A stretch of 64,000 bases of DNA, from NCBI RefSeq assembly GCF_017921895.1, contig NZ_JAFIDN010000001.1, forward strand, positions 124,001-188,000. The letters run 5' to 3'. Position numbers and translations under genes: made by a program. Below the pieces are notes generated by a model. That model was not told the origin of the DNA. It saw nothing but the letters and a program-made list of their open reading frames with translations, and ran no database searches. Positions 25,166-34,349 of this stretch are shown piece after piece (position 1 is the first letter of the stretch; each line of letters opens with the position of its first letter). The stretch comes from Natronogracilivirga saccharolytica. GTDB lineage: Bacteria; Bacteroidota; Rhodothermia; Balneolales; Natronogracilivirgulaceae.

Positions 25166-26776
25166 ATGGATACCTTTCTTAATCAGCTGGCCGACATCAA
25201 AGTTAAAAGGGCATTAATATCGGTTTTCGATAAGAGTGGAATTGCAGAGTTTGCCCGTACACTTCATGAGCTGGGCATTGAGATCATATCCACGGGGGGA
25301 ACCGCAGAAATTTTGAGGGAGAACGGCCTGAAAATAACGGACGTATCAGAGGTTACAAATTTTCCTGAGTGTCTTGACGGCAGGGTTAAAACGCTTCATC
25401 CCCATATCCACGGAGGTCTACTGGCGCGTCCCGGAAAAAAAGATCACGCCGATACCCTGGCGGATCTAGGGATAGAGCCATTTGAGCTGGTTGTGGTAAA
25501 TCTTTATCCGTTTCAGGATGCCATAACACAAAAACCCGACGATACGGGGCACGCGGTCGAAAATATTGACATCGGCGGTCCGGCCATGATCAGAGCTGCA
25601 GCAAAAAATTTCGAAAATGCATGTGTGGTCACCAACCCCCGCAATTATCCATCTGTTACAGCGGAGTTGAAATCAAAGAACGGAAGCATAGGAGCAGCGC
25701 AGCGAATCCGGCTTGCCTCAGAGGCTTTCCGGCTCACATCACACTATGATCTCCATATCACCGAGAAGCTGGCAAAAACAGCAAATGCACATTTCAGCGA
25801 ACCGGGCGATGAAAAGATATCCAGGGTGCCCGGACATCTGACTATCAGCGCACCATCCCATCAAACACTTCGTTATGGGGAAAATCCGCATCAGTCTGCG
25901 GGAGTTTTCGGCAATCCCGGTGAATTCATTGAATGTTTTCATGGTAAAAAGCTGAGCTACAACAACTACCTTGATATTGACTCGGCGCTTCAGCTCGGTG
26001 CCGATTTTCATCCTGACGAGATATCCCCTGAGGAATCTTTATGTGCGATTTTCAAACATAACATACCCTGCGGCGTTGCTCTTGCCGGCAGTTCCGCGGA
26101 GGCCTGGGAGCAGGCATTCGCAACCGATACGGTATCCCCTTTCGGTGGTGTCATTCTGTTCAACAGGAAAGTTGATCCGGATACAGCCAAAGCTGTGGAC
26201 CGGATATTCAGCGAAATTATTATTGCTCCCGATTTTGATGAAGACGCCCTTGAGCTGCTGACAGAAAAATCCAACCGCAGACTTGTACGGATAAAAAAAT
26301 GGCCGGACGGCAGTCGTCCGCATATCCGGACCATTACAGGAGGTTACCTTTGGCAGGAAGCCGACTTCGGGTTCGGCACGGAAACCAGAGAAACTGTCAC
26401 TCAGCTGGAACCTGACTCAAACCAGCAAAAATCGCTTGAATTCGCATGGAAGGTAGTCAAACACGTCAAATCCAATGCGATCGTATATGCATCCGGACAA
26501 AGAACCATCGGCATTGGGACCGGACAGCCCAACCGTATAGATGCGTCCCGGCTTGCAGTGCAGAAAGCGCGTGAATTCGGCCATTCTCTCAACAAATCCG
26601 TTCTTGCTTCTGATGCTTTTTTCCCGTTTGCTGACGGAGTTGAGGTAGCTGCAGAATCAGGATCCAGGGCAATAATACAGCCTGGCGGCAGCATACGTGA
26701 TGACGAAGTCATACAGAAGGCAGATGATCTGGGCATAAGCATGATCTTTACCGGTTTGCGACACTTCAGGCACTAA
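25166..26776 (+). CDS. purH: Bifunctional AICAR transformylase/IMP cyclohydrolase
   Basis: PurH carries out the last two steps of IMP synthesis. At 536 aa it holds the N-terminal MGS-like IMP cyclohydrolase domain (about 14-150, with VSEVTNFPECLDGRVKTLHP) and the C-terminal AICAR transformylase domain (with the catalytic Lys-His of IFKHNIPCGVA and ASDAFFPFADGVEVAAESG). It follows purN and precedes mreB, an order well known in Bacteroidota. A dyad lies in the 104-bp gap to mreB. Confidence 0.97.
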   Translation: MDTFLNQLADIKVKRALISVFDKSGIAEFARTLHELGIEIISTGGTAEILRENGLKITDVSEVTNFPECLDGRVKTLHPHIHGGLLARPGKKDHADTLADLGIEPFELVVVNLYPFQDAITQKPDDTGHAVENIDIGGPAMIRAAAKNFENACVVTNPRNYPSVTAELKSKNGSIGAAQRIRLASEAFRLTSHYDLHITEKLAKTANAHFSEPGDEKISRVPGHLTISAPSHQTLRYGENPHQSAGVFGNPGEFIECFHGKKLSYNNYLDIDSALQLGADFHPDEISPEESLCAIFKHNIPCGVALAGSSAEAWEQAFATDTVSPFGGVILFNRKVDPDTAKAVDRIFSEIIIAPDFDEDALELLTEKSNRRLVRIKKWPDGSRPHIRTITGGYLWQEADFGFGTETRETVTQLEPDSNQQKSLEFAWKVVKHVKSNAIVYASGQRTIGIGTGQPNRIDASRLAVQKAREFGHSLNKSVLASDAFFPFADGVEVAAESGSRAIIQPGGSIRDDEVIQKADDLGISMIFTGLRHFRH

Positions 26777-26784
26777 AACAAAAA

Positions 26785-26813
26785 TTTGCGAATTTGCCTA
26801 AATAGTTCGCAAA
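26785..26813. promoter_or_regulatory. Inverted repeat between purH and mreB
   Basis: TTTGCGAA (26785-26792) and TTCGCAAA (26806-26813) form a perfect 8-bp dyad with a 13-nt spacer. The right arm covers the candidate mreB -33 element. It may be an operator, a purH terminator or both. Confidence 0.5.
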
Positions 26814-26837
26814 ATGCCATTGATTGTCGTAAATTTG
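26806..26837 (+). promoter_or_regulatory. Candidate Bacteroidota-type promoter of the mreB operon
   Basis: TTCG (26806-26809), 20 nt, then TAAATTTG (26830-26837), a full match to the -7 consensus TAnnTTTG. Transcription would start near 26843, about 38 nt before the mreB ATG. Confidence 0.5.
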
Positions 26838-26880
26838 GAGATTACCGATTATCTTAACCAACCTGATAATATTATTACAT

Positions 26881-27948
26881 ATGCCGCAGTCTGAAGCAAC
26901 CAGTAAACAAGCCGAAACAACCCGCAATAATTCCAAAGGCGGGCTGTTTGACTGGCTTTATACCGATATCGCCATTGACCTCGGGACAGCCAATACACTG
27001 ATACACTCCAGAAACCACGGAATAGTGCTGAACGAACCTTCTATCGTTGCACTTAACACTGAGAATCAGGCGGTTGCTATCGGACATGAAGCACGTTTGA
27101 TGCACGAAAAAACGCACCAGAAGATCAGAACCGTAAGACCGCTCAGAGATGGTGTTATCGCTGACTTCGAGGTTGCCGAGCACATGATTCGCGGCATGAT
27201 CAAAAAGGTGAAGGTCAGATGGTACTCTTCAACCCGGAAAATGGTCGTATGTGTACCCAGCGGCATTACAGAAGTGGAAAAGCGTGCTGTTCGCGACAGT
27301 GCTGAACATGCCGGGGCAAAAGAGGTCTACCTTGTTGATGAACCCATGGCGGCAGCCATCGGCATCGGCCTTGACGTTCATGAGCCGGTCGGCAACATGA
27401 TCGTGGATATCGGAGGCGGTACGACAGAAATTGCAGTAATTGCACTGTCCGGAATAGTTTATTCACAGTCGGTACGGCTTGGCGGAGATGAGCTCAACGA
27501 AGACATCATAAACTACTTCCGCAGGAACCACAATCTTCTGATAGGTGAAAGAACTGCGGAGCAGGTCAAACACATACTCGGCTCGGCAACCCCGCTTGAT
27601 GAAGAGCTCGAGCTTTCTGTAAAAGGAAGGGATCTCGTAAACGGCGTACCCAGAACACGCATTGTAACTTCGAAAGACATACGTGAAGCCATATCCGAAT
27701 CCGTTAATACTATTGTAGAATCTGTGACAAAATCCCTGGAGCAAACTCCGCCGGAACTGTCAGCCGATATTCTGGACCGCGGAATTTTTCTCACAGGCGG
27801 TGGAGCTTTGCTGAAAAACCTGGACAAATTGATTACGGAAACAACTGATCTGCCGGTTCATATTGCCGAAGATCCGTTAACGGCTGTTGTTCGGGGCACC
27901 GGGAAGGTTCTTGAGGACCTGGAATATTACAGAGCGATTTTAACCTGA
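26881..27948 (+). CDS. mreB: Rod-shape-determining actin homologue MreB
   Basis: MreB polymerises on the inner membrane and positions the elongation machinery. The 355-aa protein has the actin phosphate 1 loop (IDLGTANTLI), phosphate 2 (MIVDIGGGTTEIAVIAL) and the adenosine segment (GIFLTGGGALLKNLD). An N-terminal tail of about 20 residues rich in Gln/Thr/Lys precedes the core, slightly longer than in E. coli. It heads the five-gene cluster mreB-mreC-mreD-mrdA-rodA with small gaps or overlaps, so the elongasome parts are coexpressed. Confidence 0.97.
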   Translation: MPQSEATSKQAETTRNNSKGGLFDWLYTDIAIDLGTANTLIHSRNHGIVLNEPSIVALNTENQAVAIGHEARLMHEKTHQKIRTVRPLRDGVIADFEVAEHMIRGMIKKVKVRWYSSTRKMVVCVPSGITEVEKRAVRDSAEHAGAKEVYLVDEPMAAAIGIGLDVHEPVGNMIVDIGGGTTEIAVIALSGIVYSQSVRLGGDELNEDIINYFRRNHNLLIGERTAEQVKHILGSATPLDEELELSVKGRDLVNGVPRTRIVTSKDIREAISESVNTIVESVTKSLEQTPPELSADILDRGIFLTGGGALLKNLDKLITETTDLPVHIAEDPLTAVVRGTGKVLEDLEYYRAILT

Positions 27949-27963
27949 TTTATTTCCAATTGA

Positions 27964-28806
27964 ATGCGATTTTCGCTGCGAAAGACGGAAGATGTCAAGG
28001 ATCATATTATTACGCTGGTCTTTGTTCTTATCGCTTTTTTCATGATGGTTTTCCGTCATGACGGAGGACTGCAGTCTGTCCGCAAAGCCTCTGTGCTTGC
28101 CATCAGCTACCTTGAGCAGCCCCTTTCGCAGGTGCGAATATACCGCACAGCATTGCAAACAAACGAACAGCTTGGCAAGCAAAACATCATTTTACAGGAT
28201 GAAATAGCCCGTCTGCGATCCGTAAAAGAGGAAAACCGTGCACTGCGCGATCTTCTTGAACTCCGTGACACCCTGCAGCATGACCTGATTCCGGCAAAAA
28301 TTGTTGCCAAAAATCTTACCGGAATCAATAACTCCTTTACCATTGACAGAGGGGAACGGGACGGAGTTGAAACGGGCATGGCTCTGATCAATGCCCAGGG
28401 TCTGATCGGACAGGTCATACTTACCACCCCGGGCCACGCCCAGATCATGCCGTTTCACAATGCGATGTTTCGTGTGAGCTCACACATTCAGGGCAGCCGG
28501 GCTTACGGTATTGTATCCTGGAGTGGTGAAGGCTCCGATGAACTGGTAATGAACTACGTCCCTCAGACTATCCGGGTTTCTGAAGGTGCTGTTGTTGAAA
28601 CTTCGGGTTTCAGTAATCAGTTTCCTCCGCACATTCCCATCGGCGAAGTAATCCGTACAGAGCCTGAGGAAGGCAGAGATACCCAGCAAATCTATATCAA
28701 ACCCTTTGTCTCCCTGCATCAAACTGCTGAAGCTTTCGTAGTAAGATACATCCCTGAACCGGAAGTGGACGAGCTTCTGCTGCAATACGAAGGATTGTTC
28801 CAATGA
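27964..28806 (+). CDS. mreC: Rod-shape-determining protein MreC
   Basis: This 280-aa protein has one N-terminal membrane helix (about 16-32), a periplasmic coiled coil (about 55-95, with EIARLRSVKEENRALRDLLEL) and the two beta-barrel domains of MreC (NSFTIDRGERDGVETGMALI, then YVPQTIRVSEGAVVETSG and PIGEVI). It bridges MreB to PBP2 and RodA. It is 15 bp after mreB and overlaps mreD by 4 bp (ATGA). A typical, complete copy. Confidence 0.94.
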   Translation: MRFSLRKTEDVKDHIITLVFVLIAFFMMVFRHDGGLQSVRKASVLAISYLEQPLSQVRIYRTALQTNEQLGKQNIILQDEIARLRSVKEENRALRDLLELRDTLQHDLIPAKIVAKNLTGINNSFTIDRGERDGVETGMALINAQGLIGQVILTTPGHAQIMPFHNAMFRVSSHIQGSRAYGIVSWSGEGSDELVMNYVPQTIRVSEGAVVETSGFSNQFPPHIPIGEVIRTEPEEGRDTQQIYIKPFVSLHQTAEAFVVRYIPEPEVDELLLQYEGLFQ

Positions 28807-29273
28807 AATCTAATCTGTTAAAATTCGGACTCATTGGACTTGCAGCTGTTCTGTTACAGGTTTTAATCTTCTCCCATCTAAGCTACGGTGCAGTCGAGCC
28901 CGACTTTGTTCTAATAATTCTGATTTGGGTAATAGCCACGCAGGAGCGCACTACAGCCATCCTGTTTGCTGCTTTCACAGGCTTTCTGACAGACTTTTTC
29001 CTGGATTTCTGGGGGCTTCATCTGCTCTCGAAAACACTGACCACCATGTTCGTCTACAACTTCATCCCACGGATTGAAGAGACAAAATTATTCCTTTCAC
29101 AGGTATTTCTGCTCTTGCTTGTAATATCATTAGTTCATAATCTGTTATTCCTTATAGCCGCTTTCTTCACTCAGATTTACCAGGCAGAAGCGGTTTTTTT
29201 CGAGGTTTTATTCGGAAGCAGTCTGCTGACGGCCGTAATTGGTACTATTATCCATCTCTTGCGTGATAACTGA
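28803..29273 (+). CDS. mreD: Rod-shape-determining protein MreD
   Basis: A small integral membrane protein of 156 aa with five or so hydrophobic helices, matching MreD in size and position. The segment EPDFVLIILIWVI near the start and AAFTGFLTDFFLDFWGLHLL in the middle fit the family. It belongs to the rod complex with MreC and PBP2. Its ATG overlaps the mreC stop and mrdA starts 10 bp later. Confidence 0.9.
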   Translation: MKSNLLKFGLIGLAAVLLQVLIFSHLSYGAVEPDFVLIILIWVIATQERTTAILFAAFTGFLTDFFLDFWGLHLLSKTLTTMFVYNFIPRIEETKLFLSQVFLLLLVISLVHNLLFLIAAFFTQIYQAEAVFFEVLFGSSLLTAVIGTIIHLLRDN

Positions 29274-29282
29274 ATAATCATC

Positions 29283-31127
29283 ATGCTTCTTAACAAGAAA
29301 CAGTCACACACAGCCGTATCCATACGGGTATTGCAGGTGACTATCATAACCATACTTCTCATTTTTGCGGGAAGATTGTTCCAGCTGCAAATCATCGAGC
29401 ATGACAAATATGGACCTCTGAGTCTGGCGAACAGTCTGCGTCAGGAAGCTGTAAGCCCTGCCAGAGGACTTGTTTACGACAGAACCGGACGTTTGTTGAT
29501 TGACAATCAGCCCATATATACCATCACGGTTACACCTGCCAATTTTGACAGAGATGCCATTCCCTTGCTGGCTGAATATCTTGAGGTGCCTCCTGCAGTG
29601 GTTGAAGACAGAATCAATACTGCCAGAAGTTACTCATGGCATCGCCCGTCAAGGATATTTACCGATGTCAGTTTCCACTCCTTTACACAAATACAGGAGA
29701 ACTTGTGGAAGCTGCCCGGAATCGGCCACCACGTTGAATCCAAGCGTCACTATCCTACCGATGTTAAAGCTTCTCATATCTTTGGCTATCTTAGTGAAGT
29801 GACACAGCAGGAGTACCGGAGCTCAAACCGGTATCATCTTGGTGATAAAGCCGGAAGGAGCGGACTTGAATTTGTCTACGAACATGAGCTGCGCGGAAAT
29901 CTGGGTACAAGATATATCCAGGTAAATGCACTTGGACAGGCCCTTGGTCCCTATGAAGAAGAAACCATGAGTCAGAGCCCCATCAAAGGAGCCGATATTT
30001 TCACCCATATCGATTCCGAACTGCAACTGCTTGCTGAAGATCTGATGGAGGGCAAAATCGGCGGACTGGTTGTCATGGATCCAAACAGCGGAGCCATACA
30101 TGCACTTGCAAGTTCACCATCTTTTGATGTTGAGCGTCTTTCCGGAAGAATTGATATGGATTACTGGATCTCACTTCAGTCCGACACCACGCGTCCGCTC
30201 TTCAACAGAGCCATTTCCACGATGCAACCACCAGGATCCACCGTGAAACCTCTCATGGGACTGATAGGCCTGGATTTTGGTGTAGTTGACAAGGATACAG
30301 AGATTAACTGCCGGGGAGGATACACTCATGGCAGGCACTACAAGTGCCTCAAAGAGCACGGAAGACAGAATCTTGTACAGGCTATCCAGAATTCATGCAA
30401 CACCTATTTCTTTTCTCTGATGCACCAGACCATGCGTGAGAAGGGCCTGAATGAATGGCACAATCATACCAGATCTTTCGGCTTAGGTGATGTCACACAT
30501 ATTGACCTGCCAAACGAACGCCGTGGAATTCTGCCTGACAGCGCCTATTATAACACCTATTTCGGCGGGCCCAGAGAATGGGGAATCGGGGATCTTCTGA
30601 GTGTGGGTGTGGGACAGGGTACCTTTTCAAGTTCTCCGCTGCAAATGGCTCTGATGACCTCTCGAATTGCCAATGGCGGTTACAGTGTCCGGCCTCATAT
30701 TGTTGATCGTATTTCCTATCCGGACGGGTCGGCATCTGTAGTTGAGCCGGATAATGAAAAAATTGACTGGGTAAAGGATGAGGACCTCCAGGTTGTTCAG
30801 GAAGGAATGCGCCTTGCCGTAAAAAACGGCTCAGGACGATTTTATGCTGATATTGCCGATGTGGAAGTTGCCGGAAAAACGGGAACTGCTCAAAACCCGC
30901 ACGGAAAAAATCATGGCTGGTTTGTTGCCTATGCTCCTTATGACAACCCTGAAATTGCCATTGCCGTGCTGGTCGAAAATGCCGGATTCGGCTCCATTTC
31001 AGCGGCACCTATTGCCGGCCTGCTCATGGAAAAGTATTTTCACGGACAGATCAGACGCCCGTGGGTTTATGACTATGTGAAAACATTCACCCCGCGTAAA
31101 GCTGAAGAGCAAGAGGACGTACTGTAA
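29283..31127 (+). CDS. mrdA: Penicillin-binding protein 2 (peptidoglycan DD-transpeptidase)
   Basis: PBP2 cross-links peptidoglycan during side-wall growth. The 614-aa protein has an N-terminal membrane anchor (about 15-37), the class B PBP dimerisation domain (SLRQEAVSPARGLVYDRTGR) and a transpeptidase domain with all three motifs: STVK (Ser319), SCN in IQNSCNTYF, and KTG in AGKTGTAQNPHG. It forms the transpeptidase half of the RodA-PBP2 synthase. The last base of its stop is the first base of the rodA start (TAATG). Confidence 0.96.
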   Translation: MLLNKKQSHTAVSIRVLQVTIITILLIFAGRLFQLQIIEHDKYGPLSLANSLRQEAVSPARGLVYDRTGRLLIDNQPIYTITVTPANFDRDAIPLLAEYLEVPPAVVEDRINTARSYSWHRPSRIFTDVSFHSFTQIQENLWKLPGIGHHVESKRHYPTDVKASHIFGYLSEVTQQEYRSSNRYHLGDKAGRSGLEFVYEHELRGNLGTRYIQVNALGQALGPYEEETMSQSPIKGADIFTHIDSELQLLAEDLMEGKIGGLVVMDPNSGAIHALASSPSFDVERLSGRIDMDYWISLQSDTTRPLFNRAISTMQPPGSTVKPLMGLIGLDFGVVDKDTEINCRGGYTHGRHYKCLKEHGRQNLVQAIQNSCNTYFFSLMHQTMREKGLNEWHNHTRSFGLGDVTHIDLPNERRGILPDSAYYNTYFGGPREWGIGDLLSVGVGQGTFSSSPLQMALMTSRIANGGYSVRPHIVDRISYPDGSASVVEPDNEKIDWVKDEDLQVVQEGMRLAVKNGSGRFYADIADVEVAGKTGTAQNPHGKNHGWFVAYAPYDNPEIAIAVLVENAGFGSISAAPIAGLLMEKYFHGQIRRPWVYDYVKTFTPRKAEEQEDVL

Positions 31128-32377
31128 TGGCCTGGTACAAAGAATTTGACTGGTTGCTTGTCTTTTGCTGGATATTTCTTTTCACAGCCGGGCTTATTGC
31201 TATTTACAGTGCCACACTGGGTCCTGTGTCGCAATTCCTCCCTGATTATATACAGAACAATTTTCTCAACCAGATTATCTGGATAGGTGTATCCATTTTG
31301 ATTCTGGTTATGATTCAGTTTGCTGACCCGCGGACGTTCCAGCAGATATCCTATATTCTTTATATAGTATGTATTCTGCTGGCTATTGCGACGGTCATAT
31401 GGGGTACGGAAGCCGGCGGCGCCCGCCGGTGGCTGGTTATCGGCAGCATGCGTTTTCAGATAAGTGAGATGCTGAAGCTTGCAACCATACTGGCGGTATC
31501 GAACTATCTCACCAGCAGACGTGATATTTCAGCCGAGCATATTGGATCTGCCTTTGTCGCTGTCGTGATGATGCTTATTCCCAGTGTCATTATCATATTT
31601 CAGAATGACACCGGAACTGCGCTCGTTTTACTTGCAATTATACCGGTAATGCTCTTCTGGTCCGGTCTGCCTCACGGTATTTCTCTTTTCCTGATATCAC
31701 CGGCTATCATTGCCTACTTCTCTGTAATTAACTGGATGCTTGGTGTTGTCGCCACACTGATTCTTTCCACAGCCATATTCTTTATACAAAAACGCTTGTG
31801 GCTTACCACCTCAGCTATTGTTACGGGTTCGCTTGTCGTAGCAGGTGTTCAGGTTGCGCTGTATCAAATCCTCAGACCTCATCAACAGGCTCGTATTGAA
31901 GCCTTTATCAATCCTGCCCTGGATCCGCAGGGAGCCGGATGGAATGTAATGCAGGCCAAAACCGCTATCGGTTCCGGCGGGCTCTGGGGAAAAGGCTTTC
32001 TTGAGGGGACACAGACCCAATTACGCTTTCTGCCGGAACAGTGGACGGATTTCATTTTCCCCGTTATTGCCGAGGAGTTCGGATTTGTCGGGGCCGGACT
32101 TGTCTTGCTGATATTTTCAGTACTTTTGCTGCGGCTGCTGAATATTGCGGGTGAGCACAAGCACCCGTTTGCTCAGCTTGTAGTGGTCGGAATTACAGCA
32201 ACATTTTTTGTTCATCTGGTAATCAACCTGGGGAGTGCAATGGGATTATTCCCTGTCATTGGACTCCCCCTGCCGTTCATCAGTTACGGAGGCTCTGCAT
32301 TTCTGTCATATTCTGTAATGCTGGCTATCTCTCTCAATTTTTACATGAACCGAAGACAATTCAGTATTCTTTCGTAG
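31127..32377 (+). CDS. rodA: Rod-shape-determining protein RodA (SEDS peptidoglycan polymerase)
   Basis: RodA polymerises lipid II into glycan strands. The 416-aa protein has about ten membrane helices and the SEDS signatures: QISEMLKLATILAVSNYL in the middle (with the Glu and Lys typical of the family), NDTGTALVLL, and the C-terminal NLGSAMGLFPVIGLPLPFISYGG (seen as NLGSAMGLFP and GLPLPFISYGGS). The start overlaps the mrdA stop (TAATG). It ends the elongasome operon and is convergent with rnhB, 27 bp away. Confidence 0.96.
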   Translation: MAWYKEFDWLLVFCWIFLFTAGLIAIYSATLGPVSQFLPDYIQNNFLNQIIWIGVSILILVMIQFADPRTFQQISYILYIVCILLAIATVIWGTEAGGARRWLVIGSMRFQISEMLKLATILAVSNYLTSRRDISAEHIGSAFVAVVMMLIPSVIIIFQNDTGTALVLLAIIPVMLFWSGLPHGISLFLISPAIIAYFSVINWMLGVVATLILSTAIFFIQKRLWLTTSAIVTGSLVVAGVQVALYQILRPHQQARIEAFINPALDPQGAGWNVMQAKTAIGSGGLWGKGFLEGTQTQLRFLPEQWTDFIFPVIAEEFGFVGAGLVLLIFSVLLLRLLNIAGEHKHPFAQLVVVGITATFFVHLVINLGSAMGLFPVIGLPLPFISYGGSAFLSYSVMLAISLNFYMNRRQFSILS

Positions 32378-32404
32378 GAAATTGTTCAGCCATTCCCGCA
32401 TTCA

Positions 32405-33052
32405 TCACGGTCTTTTGGTGTAAGCCTTATCTGTTTTCAGACGAAACGATCTTCTGTGATACGGCGTATAGCCAAATTTTCCAAGGGCATCGTAATGAAC
32501 TGCGGTTGGATATCCGACGTTCTTGTCCCACCCAAATTCCGGATATTCCCGGTGATATGTTTTCATGATGTTGTCCCGATAAACTTTGGCCAGTATGGAA
32601 GCAGCTGCAATGCTGGCACTCAGCCGGTCTCCGGAAACCAGTGTCATGGAGGGTATCATCAGTGTCTCAAGTCCTTTATTTCCATCCACCAGAAGATAGT
32701 CAGGCACGGGGTTGGTTTTCTCAACACATCTTACCATTGCCTGCAGCGATGCTTTGAGAATGTTCAGCTTATCGATTTCAGTGTTTTCGCACCAGGCAAT
32801 AGTCCAGCACAGGGCTTTCTTTTTAATTGTGCCGGCCAGCTTCTCCCTGCTTGATGATTTTAACAGTTTGCTGTCAGTGACACCTTCTACCGGTTTTTCA
32901 GGATCAAGGATTACACCGGATGCCACCACTGGTCCTGCCAGGCATCCTCTTCCAACTTCATCCAGTCCCATGATTCTTGAGAACCCCTCTTCGGAAAGCT
33001 GTTTTTCGAAGATCAGATTATCAGATTCAGAAATCTGATGGGATGCCGTCAC
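32405..33052 (-). CDS. rnhB: Ribonuclease HII
   Basis: RNase HII removes ribonucleotides from DNA and RNA-DNA hybrids. The 215-aa protein (GTG start) has the metal-binding motif GLDEVGRGCLAGPVVASG, the Asp of LLVDGNKGL, and the DSKLLKSSSREKL and ASILAKVYRDNIM segments. A first 25 residues precede the core. It is the first minus-strand gene downstream of the ompH-like cluster with a 75-bp gap that contains a GC-rich hairpin. Confidence 0.95.
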   Translation of the reverse strand: MTASHQISESDNLIFEKQLSEEGFSRIMGLDEVGRGCLAGPVVASGVILDPEKPVEGVTDSKLLKSSSREKLAGTIKKKALCWTIAWCENTEIDKLNILKASLQAMVRCVEKTNPVPDYLLVDGNKGLETLMIPSMTLVSGDRLSASIAAASILAKVYRDNIMKTYHREYPEFGWDKNVGYPTAVHYDALGKFGYTPYHRRSFRLKTDKAYTKRP

Positions 33053-33076
33053 CTTTTCCTGATTTATTTAGTGCAT

Positions 33077-33108
33077 GCAGGGCAAGGCACCGGTCATCGG
33101 GGCCCTGC
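33077..33108 (-). terminator. Possible terminator hairpin after the ompH-like cluster
   Basis: GCAGGGC and GCCCTGC form a 7-bp stem around an 18-nt loop in the gap between the last ompH-like gene and rnhB. No U run follows on the minus strand; support is modest. Confidence 0.3.
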
Positions 33109-33127
33109 TCTGTCGGTATTTCCGGGA

Positions 33128-33679
33128 TTACATCAAATCGAGGCGCTGCATAACCTCGTCAGTGATATCATAATCTCTTTGTGCTTCATCTGATGCATAG
33201 AGAATGATAAAGTCACCGTTGTTGGTCATAGTATTCAGCACAAAGGTAAATCCTCGCTCATCAGCCACTGATTCGATGGCGTCCTGAATTTTGTCGAGCA
33301 ACGGTTCAAGCAGTTCAAACTGACGCTCCTGTACTTCCTGCTGGAAGTTTTGCTGAAACTCCTGAAGTTCGAGATTGAGTTCCGCGAGTCGCTCTTCCTC
33401 CTGACGCTTGGCTTCGTCGGAAATAACTGCCATTTTTTGCTGATACTCTTCCACTTCCTGCCGGAAAGTAGCTTCTTTCTCTGCAAATTCCTGTCGCTTT
33501 CTTTCGACAAAATTCTGGAGTCGCCGCTCAATTGCTGCCATTTCAGGCATGCTTCTCATGATATGCTGCGGATCAACATAACCGATACGCAATTCATTTT
33601 GCTGTGCGTGGGCTTTTTCCATTGGGGAAAGAAGACCCGCAATAAAGATAAATCCGAATATAATCCAAGCTTTTTTCAT
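33128..33679 (-). CDS. OmpH/Skp-like periplasmic chaperone (third copy)
   Basis: The start is taken at ATG 33679, where the signal peptide begins (MKKAWIIFGFIFIAGLL, cleaved near KAHA-QQ); an ATG 18 bp earlier is possible. The 183-aa protein has the Skp layout: a short beta strand with IGYVDPQHIMRSMPEM, a long Glu/Gln-rich coiled-coil arm (about 45-120), and the return segment ending in a beta strand. Skp trimers hold unfolded outer-membrane proteins for BamA. It is the last of three tandem copies downstream of bamA. Each has diverged, so they are not recent duplicates. Confidence 0.88.
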   Translation of the reverse strand: MKKAWIIFGFIFIAGLLSPMEKAHAQQNELRIGYVDPQHIMRSMPEMAAIERRLQNFVERKRQEFAEKEATFRQEVEEYQQKMAVISDEAKRQEEERLAELNLELQEFQQNFQQEVQERQFELLEPLLDKIQDAIESVADERGFTFVLNTMTNNGDFIILYASDEAQRDYDITDEVMQRLDLM

Positions 33680-33702
33680 TGTCTGAGATTCCTGCATTGT
33701 GG

Positions 33703-34227
33703 TTAATTTGTCATACGTGATAATACCTTATCTGTCAGATCAAGGTCTTCTTTTCCGTCTTCCGAGATATAGAGCAAGAGCATTTCACCCTGACCTGTTT
33801 CCTGATTGAGTACATAGTCAAGATTCATGTCTTGTGCTATGGATTCAATAATGTTGTTCATTTCCCGCAAAACCGGGCCAAGAAGCTCATCCTGACGTTG
33901 TTCCAGCTCTTGCTGAACTCTCATCTGAAACTGCTCCAGTTCCTGATCCTGCTGCTGAAGTTCCTGCTGTCGCTGCTCAGTCTCTTCTTCAGACAACTCC
34001 GGAGCTTCCTGCTGAAAACGGGCGAGATTGTTTTGAAATTCGATGGACTTTTCTTCAAATTCTGCTTCCCTGCTGTCCAGAAAACGATTCAGTTGCCGCT
34101 CAATCGCCTCCTTTTCGGGGAGATTGTCCAATACTGCCTGGGGGTTCATATATCCTACCCTCGGCTGGGCAATTGCAGATACTGACAGAGCCAGAATAAG
34201 TATTGTTATTGATGCCAGTTGCCTCAT
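33703..34227 (-). CDS. OmpH/Skp-like periplasmic chaperone (second copy)
   Basis: This 174-aa protein has a signal peptide (about 1-20, ASITILILALSVSAIAQ), then VGYMNPQAVLDNLPEKEAIE, and a coiled coil with very high Gln/Glu content (residues about 45-115, many QQQ/EEE runs). The C terminus returns to VLNQETGQGEMLLLYISEDG, the last strand of the Skp body. It lies between two other ompH-like genes, 23 bp before the third copy and 122 bp after the first, so the promoter may be shared or there may be an internal one in the longer gap. Confidence 0.88.
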   Translation of the reverse strand: MRQLASITILILALSVSAIAQPRVGYMNPQAVLDNLPEKEAIERQLNRFLDSREAEFEEKSIEFQNNLARFQQEAPELSEEETEQRQQELQQQDQELEQFQMRVQQELEQRQDELLGPVLREMNNIIESIAQDMNLDYVLNQETGQGEMLLLYISEDGKEDLDLTDKVLSRMTN

Positions 34228-34349
34228 GATATTATGTTAGTTACGAAGTAGTTAAAAGTTTGGTAAGATAATACTTTTGCCGGTGCTATACCAAAACATC
34301 ATTATCTAATACGGATAACGTCAACCGATAATTGTGCAGTTATACATTT

